NCBI GenBank assembly: GCA_037178975.1
Contig: JASJZH010000004.1
Coordinates: 8,742,001-8,806,000, forward strand
From: Oscheius tipulae
Taxonomy: Eukaryota; Nematoda; Chromadorea; Rhabditida; Rhabditidae
DNA length: 64,000 bases
Reading direction: 5' to 3'
Below are positions 21,031 through 29,879 of this stretch, piece after piece. Made by a program: the position numbers and the translations under genes. Position 1 is the stretch's first letter, and each line of letters opens with the position of its first letter. The notes below the pieces were generated by a model. That model made no database searches and was not told where the DNA came from. It saw only the letters and a program-made list of their open reading frames with translations.

Positions 21031-21682
21031 AAAATGCGCTTCAGTTACGTCTACAACAACGGCAGCTTCTACTACATCAATTCCCAAATGCCAAACATGC
21101 AAAAAAAAGAGAGTATTATTGCAGGATGCGGGATAGCAGTTGGCACTACTACATTTATATAGATGGTGAGTACCATGATCGAGGTCCTCTAACTACGATG
21201 GGAGCCTATGGATAAACATTCCGCATAACCAAGAAACCTTCAAAGCTGAAGAGCTATAGTACTTCCTTCGTATTGTCACATGTCAGAATGAACAATAAAA
21301 CATTTAACAAAGCATGTGACCTATTAAAGGTGGAGTCCATCATTTTTTTCATAGGTCTTTTCGTTTCTGGATACTGCATAACTCACAATCTGCCGCACGG
21401 AGAACAATACTCTAAAAGATTCTTCATGTCTCCTACAACTCCAAAAGGACCCCTATTTGTTACTTGCACTTAAGATTTAGCTCTTTGATTTATTTTTGTT
21501 TCAACAACATTCCATTGTCTCAACAATATTTTCCCGTCAGGTTGCTTTTTACCGATCGTCTGATCTCCAAATCCCCCTCGCAGGCTTCTTTCGACATGTG
21601 TTTTCGTCTTTGTTTTCGTTGGTCGCCACTGTTCGATCTTTCTAGGCTGGTCAGACGGAGTAAACAGTCGGTCTCCATAGGC

Positions 21683-21719
21683 CACGTGCCGCCGAAAACA
21701 TCAACAATGGTGCTATAAA
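21683..21719 (+). promoter_or_regulatory. LEA copy A promoter: CACGTG motif and TATA box
   Basis: CACGTG at 21683-21688 and TATAAA at 21714-21719, about 65 bases upstream of the ATG. The block around the TATA box (gtgctataaaagcgaggcc and the following agaggctcctcc) is shared with copies B and C, so the three promoters are homologous. Confidence 0.6.
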
Positions 21720-21784
21720 AGCGAGGCCCAGAGGCTCCTCCCCCAACAGTTTCGACTAATCGTCTACTACTGAACTACGCAAAC

Positions 21785-22435
21785 ATGTCTGATGTGAGTT
21801 CTTCTTTTTCTTCTTGTAGGAAAGGGTCTCTAGCACTAAGTATTCTAAGTCACTGAGCCGAAATGGTAAAACTTTTTTTTGGAAAACTTTTCCTGGAAAA
21901 ACTTTTGAACGTTAGTGATAATCAAAAGGTGTGAGATACCTTTTAGGATCTAAGCTTCAAAACTTTCCTAGCCTTAGAAAAGAAAGAACTTGTTTACGAG
22001 CTGAGCTTCTCCGAATGTTCTTTGTCATAACAAAGGCTGTTGTCCCAGCGCGCTCTTTCGATCTCTCCCTTGCCCTTTCTGTTTTCGCTTACATGTCAAA
22101 GCATAGCTGCGTGAGGAGCTCGTAAACAACTCCTTCGGAATGGGGTAAACATATTAGAGCAACTCGGAGACCAACCACTAGTCACAACAGCGTCTATTTG
22201 AAAATTTCAGAAGGGAGTTTTCGAGCAAGCCAAGGACAAGGTCAGCGACATGGCCGAGAGTGTGAAGGACAGCGCCAAGACGGCCTACGACAAGGTGACC
22301 GGCAACCGTGCTGAAGACAAGGCCGCCGACAAGGTCAAGGATTGTGCTGATACCTGTGCCCAGAAGGCCAGCAACGCTCGCGACTACATGGCCGACAAAT
22401 CTCGTGATGCCGCTCGCACCCTCGAGGGCCACTAA
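21785..22435 (+). CDS. LEA-like protein, copy A
   Basis: Two exons: 21785-21793 (MSD) and 22211-22435, giving 77 residues. The protein is hydrophilic and Lys/Asp/Ala-rich with an amphipathic 11-residue periodicity (FEQAKDKVSDM, AESVKDSAKTAYDKV, ADKVKDCADTCAQKA), as in group 3 late-embryogenesis-abundant proteins, which are unfolded in water and protect proteins and membranes during desiccation or heat. Two Cys (CADTC) are unusual for LEA proteins. The 417-base intron is much longer than others in this window. The second exon and 3' flank are part of a long inverted repeat with copy C. AATAAA lies at about 22500. Confidence 0.75.
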
Positions 22436-22966
22436 ACTATCTTCTCAGTGCTGTATACCAAACTTCGTCTGTATGATATTCGACTATCCTTTCCTATGTA
22501 AATAAAGCCGGCTTTTCTTCCAAACAAACTGTTCTGAAAGACATTGTTACTGACAGACAGCTTGTCACTTTGGACAATCTTCTTGGTCAGACACTGCTAT
22601 TGGACATTCGCTCAACGCACATCGTCTTGTCCACTTTCCTCTTCTCGGTCCAAACATGTTTGCGACAGAAAGCATCTAATTGACTAGGCTCTGAAGCCTA
22701 TGTTTATACACTTCTAATGGTTCAGAGTTTGGGGTACTTGTTTCACAAGCCACTGAGCAGTCTCGCAAAACTAGGGTAATGCTCACACGTCTTTCGGTTT
22801 TCAAACAGAGAACTCAACCTTTTCGCATTGTCAAGAATTTGGTTTTGAGAAGTGCCCGGAGCGGTCAAAGCTTCTGTTCCTGTACAGCTACCAAAAGGTC
22901 AGATAAAGAATGAGTTCAGAGGTGAAACGACATAGGCAACTGTTCTCAATAGTTCAAAGTCTGACA
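21946..22966 (+). repeat. Left arm of ~1,021-bp inverted repeat
   Basis: From ggatctaagc in the copy A intron to agtctgaca downstream of the gene, this arm is the reverse complement of 25737-26757. The first and last matching bases add to the same sum (48703) at both ends, so there is no net insertion or deletion, and every stretch compared by eye was identical. It includes exon 2, the 3' UTR and about 530 bases of downstream sequence. Confidence 0.9.
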
Positions 22967-23115
22967 CAAACAAGCGAAGACTTACAGCGTGGAAGATCGA
23001 GCCAATTGGATTTCAGTTTCGAAATGAAAGAAAATGGAACATCTGTGGGATTATTCACTTCTTCTATATAAAAGGCCTAAAAGACCAATCAAAACAGTCG
23101 AAAAAGTCTTCAAAG
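22967..23115. other. Promoter-proximal spacer
   Basis: Holds TATATAAAA at 23065-23073, about 43 bases upstream of the ATG at 23116, apparently the promoter of the next gene. Confidence 0.4.
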
Positions 23116-23533
23116 ATGAAGACGATGGTGATCCTAGAAGTGGTACGGCTCATACTTCTCGTAAAAATGACTGTCCAATGCGACAGTCCCTGGAACAGGC
23201 CCAATGTGTAAGGTATGCAAAACTGACGACGTTACTGTCGGTTGTGGAAGGAATGACAAAAATTGTAAATATTCAAGAGGTTGCGTAACGCAGGTTTCTT
23301 TTCAAAACCACTGCAGTTTATTAAGAGTTGCTGCTAACGGATGCTTGAACATGCCAATTGTTTGCCCTGCCGAATTTCCTATTCTGTTTTATCTGAATCC
23401 CGAGGCTCCCGATCCTTATCCCAAAAAAGTATACGATGCTAGGAAAATCAGTAACTAAATGTTATAGGGACTGATCCTCTTCTGTTCTTTTAATACAGCC
23501 TACCGTATTAACTATGCAGCCGATGGAAAGTGA
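23116..23533 (+). pseudogene. Small secreted Cys-rich protein, frame broken
   Basis: After a TATA box, the ATG at 23116 opens MKTMVILEVVRLILLVKMTV, a signal-peptide-like start ending near VQC. A +1 shift then leads into GPMCKVCKTDDVTVGCGR, YSRGCVTQVSFQNHC, NGCLNMPIVCPAEFP and, beyond a GTATAC intron, AYRINYAADGK and stop. The Cys spacing and the ADGK end resemble the nematode C6/DUF281 type of extracellular domain, but the match is weak. The frame break near 23195 suggests a pseudogene unless splicing or assembly explains it. It lies in the spacer between the inverted LEA arms. Confidence 0.35.
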
Positions 23534-23961
23534 CAATTCTATTTATTGGATGATGTTGTCCTTGAACCGTTAGCTATGTTTGAAAGCTATTAGTCTCTGA
23601 GACAATACTACAGAATAAACATCTTCGAAATGTTTTCTTAACCTCATTGTCTGTCTTCGATACCATGAAAACTAGCAGAATAGCGCGAAAAATACCGACT
23701 TCTTTCAGGAACTCTCGTTTGTGCTTTCCTAAACCGCTGAATTTCTTTGACTCTTTGAAATATTTTAATCACCACCTCTCAGATTGCCCTTTACCAATCT
23801 TCTGTTCTCTAAATTTCCATCGTAGACTTCTTTCGTTATGTGTTTTCGCTTTTGTTTCCGTCGGTCGACTCTGTTCGATTTTTCTAGGCTGATGAGACAT
23901 AGTAAACAGCCGGGTCTTTCCCCCATAGACCATGTGCCACCGAAAACATCAACAATGGTGC

Positions 23962-23967
23962 TATAAA
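23962..23967 (+). promoter_or_regulatory. LEA copy B TATA box
   Basis: TATAAA about 65 bases before the copy B ATG, in the same conserved block as copy A. The CACGTG of copy A is CATGTG here (near 23930). Confidence 0.55.
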
Positions 23968-24031
23968 AGCGAGGCCCAGAGGCTCCTCCCCAACAGTTTC
24001 GACCAATCGTCTACTACTGAACTACGTAAAC

Positions 24032-24583
24032 ATGTCTGATGTGAGTTCTTCTCTTTCTTTTCTTTTTCGGTCTAGGGACCTTCGTTCCATGTATCCGGGT
24101 GGATAAGCTTAGTCTCAAACTCCCCATCTTGACATTCTAACTTTTTGTGAAAAAGCATTGAAAATTTCTAGCCTATCTATCAAGCATTAAAACAGTTTTT
24201 GTTTTTTTGAATATATTTAGATGGCTAGACTTTCCCCAGTGTTCTCTATTCCTGGTGCGCTCTTCGATTAGTAAACAGCTCCATCGGAATAGGATAAACA
24301 CATTAGTGTATCTCGGAGAATAAATAGTGTTCACAACAACTGAAAGAAACAATTTCAGAAGGGAGTTTTCGAGCAAGCCAAGGACAAGGTCAGCGACATG
24401 GCCGAGAGTGTGAAGGACAGCGCCAAGACGGCCTACGACAAGGTGACCGGCAACCGTGCTGAAGACAAGGCCGCCGACAAGGTCAAGGATTGTGCTGATA
24501 CCTGTGCTCAGAAGGCCAGCAACGCTCGCGACTACATGGCCGACAAATCTCGTGATGCCGCTCGCACCCTCGAGGGCCACTAA
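24032..24583 (+). CDS. LEA-like protein, copy B
   Basis: Two exons, 24032-24040 and 24359-24583, encode the same 77-residue protein as copy A; the exon shows only a silent change (tgtgctcag against tgtgcccag). The 318-base intron is otherwise unlike that of A, while promoter, exon 2 and proximal 3' UTR are nearly identical. Identical coding blocks with diverged introns point to gene conversion or strong constraint. Same orientation as A, inside the spacer of the A-C inverted repeat. Confidence 0.75.
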
Positions 24584-24664
24584 ACTATCATCTCAGTGCT
24601 GTATACCAAACTTCATCTGTATGATATTCGACAATCCTTTCCTGTGTAAATAAAGCCGGCTTTA

Positions 24665-25736
24665 TTCAAACAAACTGTTCTGAAAGTCTCTCCCATAGAC
24701 AATCTTCTCGAGGTCTCTTCGCTTCTCGGTCAAAACATGTTTGCGACAGAAAGCGTCTAGTTACGTGGGGCCTGAAGTGTCAATGTTTGTCTGCTTCTGT
24801 GAATTCGGAACCCATCACTTTCCTGAAAAACACTAAGAGCATTATGAGCAAGGTAGAGGCTGAACTACCAGCATCTTCGTATATCCCCTTGAGACTGTGG
24901 AGCAACTTTAGACCGCAAAAACGGCCGGAGTTTGCGCCCCAGAGAATTTGTTTTCTGTATCTGATCTTGGGAAACACCTTAGTAAACTAAATAAGTGTGT
25001 GCAATTTTGAGATGGCTTGAAGGACTGTAGCACCCTTGTAAACCTTGAATAGAATTCGAATTTCGAATGAAACTGGCATGTTCTACTCAGAGCGGACTAG
25101 CTTATATTTCATTGCCATTGATTCGAGCAACTGAGTACAGTACCGGTTTCGAATTCTATTCAAAGGTTACCGATCCTCCGTGATTAATACGCTACATTCT
25201 TGTGTTCCTAAGTCCCTGGCATTAAGTCATGTTCATGTTGTCTTTGTTGATTCAGTCGACGAATTGAAATGATTGATAGTGAAGAGCGTCTCCGTGATAT
25301 TAGGTACAGAAATCCCTTTTCCTTTAGGTCTGCTATCGATTTTCATGATTTACCACTCCTTAATTTTTATTGGTACCTGTAAGCAGATCAGCATTTCTGA
25401 AAAATGCTCTTCTGAGTCCAAAGTGCATTGTTTGTGCATCACGACAGCTCCGAATGCATGACAACAATGAAACCTCTATACTTTCCCATTCCCTCGGGGC
25501 CCGACAAAAACATGTTGTTGCCATGAAGACTACGGCTCAGTAAACAATCGAAATTGGAGAGCCACGAAAGGGACGAAAAAGCCATAAAGAGAGCAGGCTT
25601 CAGATCTTTTGAATCGCAATATATTTTTGAATAATAGTTCAAGATTCTCTGGCCTTAATTACTGTTGACAGTCTCTCGAATAAGCGTTATGGGGAACTGT
25701 TTGTGCAATCGTTTATACTCACACCTACTGGCCTAC
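24665..25736. other. Spacer between LEA copies B and C
   Basis: No gene recognised. The first 120 bases still resemble the 3' flank of copy A in fragments (for example aaaacatgtttgcgacagaaagc-like phrases near 24735). A small fold-back lies at 25038-25170. Confidence 0.35.
25038..25170. repeat. Small fold-back with ~23-bp terminal inverted repeats
   Basis: The left end starts gtaaaccttgaatagaattc and the right end, read on the minus strand, starts gtaacctttgaatagaattc; both continue gaa. They enclose about 87 bases. This could be a minimal MITE or a structured RNA stem. No target duplication was identified. Confidence 0.55.
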
Positions 25737-26757
25737 TGTCAGACTTTGAACTATTGAGAACAGTTGCCTATGTCGTTTCACCTCTGAACTCATTCTTTAT
25801 CTGACCTTTTGGTAGCTGTACAGGAACAGAAGCTTTGACCGCTCCGGGCACTTCTCAAAACCAAATTCTTGACAATGCGAAAAGGTTGAGTTCTCTGTTT
25901 GAAAACCGAAAGACGTGTGAGCATTACCCTAGTTTTGCGAGACTGCTCAGTGGCTTGTGAAACAAGTACCCCAAACTCTGAACCATTAGAAGTGTATAAA
26001 CATAGGCTTCAGAGCCTAGTCAATTAGATGCTTTCTGTCGCAAACATGTTTGGACCGAGAAGAGGAAAGTGGACAAGACGATGTGCGTTGAGCGAATGTC
26101 CAATAGCAGTGTCTGACCAAGAAGATTGTCCAAAGTGACAAGCTGTCTGTCAGTAACAATGTCTTTCAGAACAGTTTGTTTGGAAGAAAAGCCGGCTTTA
26201 TTTACATAGGAAAGGATAGTCGAATATCATACAGACGAAGTTTGGTATACAGCACTGAGAAGATAGTTTAGTGGCCCTCGAGGGTGCGAGCGGCATCACG
26301 AGATTTGTCGGCCATGTAGTCGCGAGCGTTGCTGGCCTTCTGGGCACAGGTATCAGCACAATCCTTGACCTTGTCGGCGGCCTTGTCTTCAGCACGGTTG
26401 CCGGTCACCTTGTCGTAGGCCGTCTTGGCGCTGTCCTTCACACTCTCGGCCATGTCGCTGACCTTGTCCTTGGCTTGCTCGAAAACTCCCTTCTGAAATT
26501 TTCAAATAGACGCTGTTGTGACTAGTGGTTGGTCTCCGAGTTGCTCTAATATGTTTACCCCATTCCGAAGGAGTTGTTTACGAGCTCCTCACGCAGCTAT
26601 GCTTTGACATGTAAGCGAAAACAGAAAGGGCAAGGGAGAGATCGAAAGAGCGCGCTGGGACAACAGCCTTTGTTATGACAAAGAACATTCGGAGAAGCTC
26701 AGCTCGTAAACAAGTTCTTTCTTTTCTAAGGCTAGGAAAGTTTTGAAGCTTAGATCC
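25737..26757 (-). repeat. Right arm of ~1,021-bp inverted repeat
   Basis: Reverse complement of 21946-22966 with no visible difference, carrying exon 2 and 3' flank of LEA copy C. The repeat ends inside the copy C intron (tagatcc at 26751-26757); beyond it the two introns differ completely. Confidence 0.9.
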
Positions 26758-26998
26758 GAAGAAAAAGAACTCTCAGTGACGCTCAGATGGTTTTCTCAGA
26801 ATTGAGACTGTCTACGTCTAACGTTTATGAGTTGAGTATCCTAAACTCTTCAATGAAAGATAACCATTCACTTGTGAGAGACTTTTCAGTATAGTTATGA
26901 TCCTGAGGCGGGGTGAATCAGAAATAGTTTGAGATCTGTTTCCCAGAAAACTTGGATCTGGGGCCCTGACCCAAAGAAAAAGAACTCACATCAGACAT
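26268..26998 (-). CDS. LEA-like protein, copy C
   Basis: Exon 1 at 26990-26998 (MSD) and exon 2 at 26268-26492 encode a 77-residue protein identical to copy A. The intron is 497 bases; only its exon-2-proximal part matches copy A. The promoter (TATAAA at 27064-27069, CACGTG at 27125-27130) is homologous to but not identical with A and B, so the arm identity is confined to the exon 2 side. Confidence 0.75.
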
Positions 26999-27063
26999 GT
27001 TTGCGTAGTTCAGTAGTAGACGATTAGTCGTAACTGTTGGGGGAGGAGCCTCTGGGCCTCGCT

Positions 27064-27130
27064 TTTATAGTGCCCAGAACGTCAGCCTTGTTGATGTTAT
27101 GCACATGTTTGTGCCGACCAGCCGCACGTG
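27064..27130 (-). promoter_or_regulatory. LEA copy C promoter: TATA box and CACGTG motif
   Basis: Minus-strand TATAAA at 27064-27069 and CACGTG at 27125-27130, with the shared gcgaggcccagaggctcc block between the TATA box and the ATG. Confidence 0.55.
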
Positions 27131-27855
27131 CGATCGGGCAGCAAACAGAAAGTGGCTGACTGCTTAGAAGTACAAGTCTGGGGGTGTCTAGTAAACAGAC
27201 CCTACGAAAGGACTTTGATCGGAGAAGCAAACTCATCGAGGAAAGAACGAGTTTAAGAGCTATAGTAATGCCTGTTACCAAACTGTCTGAGAGACAAAGA
27301 TAGGGAGGAAAGAGTCAAGGTTTCACTGTTTAGCGTACCACTCTGAGAAATAGGATCGCCTTCTTACACACCACCACAATGTGGCTGTCTAACTGTATCA
27401 GCTATGGGCTTACGACTAACCTAACATGTAAGTGACCGTAGCAGATGGACGAGGTTTCCGACTAGGCTCGTGGACACAATGATACAATAAGGAAGTTTAT
27501 CTACATCCCATGCAACAACTGTAACTACAAAATTTTCTAGCCAAACCTTTTATTTCAAATCTTGCTTAGAATCGTCTTAGATTAATGGCGATCAAGGAAA
27601 GGAAGACACGGGGTGCAGAACAGCTCATCGAAAATGAGAAGTTAGGAAAAGCAACAAGAAAATGGACAAACTTTGGGAAGAGACAATACAGAGAGAAAGT
27701 GTATTTAATAGGAAATGTACAGGACCCGGAAGTTGAAACCACAAGACAAGACTCTTTGGACTTCTTCACTTCTTAGGCCGACCTGAAATCTCTTGCTTTC
27801 CAGGCTTACAAAGCTTCATTTAGTTGAATTTATACAATGAGTATGAGAAGTCTGC
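27131..27855. other. Intergenic
   Basis: No recognisable gene. A 63-codon + strand frame at 27585-27776 is basic and without a visible domain; I regard it as chance. Confidence 0.3.
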
Positions 27856-29838
27856 TCAAATGGCAAAGTTGGTCACAGTAGAAGACGGAGCAGTCATGCG
27901 GTGATTGGTGTTAGGGTCAGTCAGTTTGGTACTGCTCGCGAAAACGATACTCTTACCGCAGAAGATGCGACGCAGCTCGAACTGGATGGTCTTGTTCACG
28001 AGGAGGTACACAAAGGCTGGGATACCTTAGAGTTAGGGGTTAGAAGAACATAAGTAACACTTACCATGACCTCCTTGCCAACTCATGTGTCCAATGAGAA
28101 TGAGCCATTTCGGGGTAGAGAAAAACTGCATGTAGACATAAATCAAGGCAGCAATGAGGTTAGCCATGCAGATTGTGGTGGTCTGAGCGATTATCTGAAA
28201 GCATCTTATAGGGTTTGAGCTGCATGCAAGAACATCTGGGCGTCGCTCTCTCTCGTGGTTTGGCCACAACTTGGGACTTTAGGGGGTCAGCATTTCTAAA
28301 GCGATTAGCCTTATGATCTTGATCTTTTGAAAATCCTATTTCCTCTTCGATTTGCATGGACCCTGTCCGTTCTAAGCAAAAACTGAAACAAACCGATAGT
28401 TGGCCCTTCGAGATTCCTCTGGATTCCGCTCCCGCATTCTCCTTGAACTTATTCATCAGAACAACAATGACGAAGGTGTAAAGAACACATGTGGCGACGA
28501 CAATCAACAAGTTGTTGGCAGTGTGAGGGTAGTTGTAGAACTGAAAGATTATTTCTTTACTTTCAGGAACTGTCAACCTCTACCAAATCGGACTCATTGG
28601 GTCGGATGAAGGGATCGAAGAACCAGGCAGTCATTTCCGAGTTGAATATCAGAGGTGGGGTGAAGAAGACAAAATAGAGAGAGTAGAAGAAGGGGAGGAG
28701 GAGGACGGCATAGGTTCGATTCCCCCCAAAAATGGTGACCATCAGATGTGGCTTCCAAAGATCAATCAGTCGGTTCAGTACCAGGACGAAACAGTTCATA
28801 CAGGCACCGCACCAGAGTCCTGAAGTTTTGAGTTTGTGGTGGGTCAGAGAGTCTAAACCAACCCAATCCAATGGCTCCAAGAACAAAGTTAGTCTCAGGA
28901 TGAGTACAGTACCAGCCTCCTACGATCCAGTAGTAGCCGGTGAGGATTGAGTTGACGCCAATGGCCAGCATGTCGTAGATTCCTGAAAGCATAAAATGGC
29001 CTATGAAACTGACGCAGAGGTAATTGGCCAGTAATTATACGACCTATCTTTCTCTACAATATTGTGCCTTTACTATCGAACCTTTCAAAGCTTTGTCTTC
29101 AAACATCTTTTAACCTAAACTGAATTTGAGCTCCTACAGCTCCACATGCTTATCGGGAACTTCCTTGTCTAAGGAGGTTTGTTTTTAAGCATTATTCACT
29201 TCCTGTGATTGTGATTCGGATAGAGACAGATTAAATCAGCTGACTCTAATTTCAAGGTATCTTGGACAAAAGACATACGTGAAAATGCTCCTATTCCTGA
29301 GTAAGGCCGAATGCCAAGTTAGCTAAAAAGATATTAGTATCCTTTTAAATATAACATTTTCGCGAACACCGATGTGAAAACCACGAAAATGATAACCCTA
29401 AACTTATCCGTTTCGTGGGAATCATCCGTTACTCTAACTCCACATTTCCAGCTTGAAAATAATACGATTCCACTATAACCAATACGCTACTGTGGAGGTA
29501 CCGTAAGCTAATGCAAGCTGTCAATCTTGATCAAGTCCATAGAAGGCGGACTGAATCACAGCTTTTGTGTTTCGATCCTAACCCTTTCAGCAAGATAAAA
29601 GCTCACCCAGAACGATCATTATCTTGTAGCACGAGTTCTTCCTCAGGTCTCTTCTCAGCATCGCGATCATTGCCACAACGTAGCAGACTTCGGCTGTCAA
29701 TCCGTATCCAATGAAGATGGCTCCAAGCAGAGGGTTCTTGTACCCCATGGCTTCCAGTTCTCCCGGAGAATAGCCCTGTGGACGACAGTCATAATGCGGA
29801 ATATTCTGGGCTCCTCCATAGTAGAAGTACTGTTCCAT
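27856..29838 (-). CDS. Srt-type chemoreceptor
   Basis: Intact seven-transmembrane receptor. The start MEQYFYYGGAQNIPHYDC is in the usual Srt position (a second ATG eight codons upstream is possible). Exon 1 ends with LRKNSCYKIMIVLG, a family hallmark. After a roughly 590-base intron come YDMLAIGVNSILTGYYW, the extracellular YCTHPETNFVLGAIGLG, CVLVLNR-like CFVLVLNRLIDLW, the block NRTYAVLLLPFFYSLYFV with FFTPPLIFNSEMTAWFFD, a helix-5 exon FYNYPHTANNLLIVVA, TTTICMANLIAALIYVYM with MSWQGGH, and GIPAFVYLLVNKTIQFEL. The tail ends APSSTVTNFAI. All introns have GT-AG ends. Presumed sensory-neuron membrane receptor. Confidence 0.85.
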
Positions 29839-29879
29839 TCTTGAAGGCTCAGAAGGAAGCACTGAAAACTAACGGGTCT

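Noticed and set aside
22178-22432. Minus-strand frames opposite the LEA exons (also opposite copies B and C)
   Set aside because: They exist only because the Lys/Asp-rich LEA exon leaves the opposite strand open.
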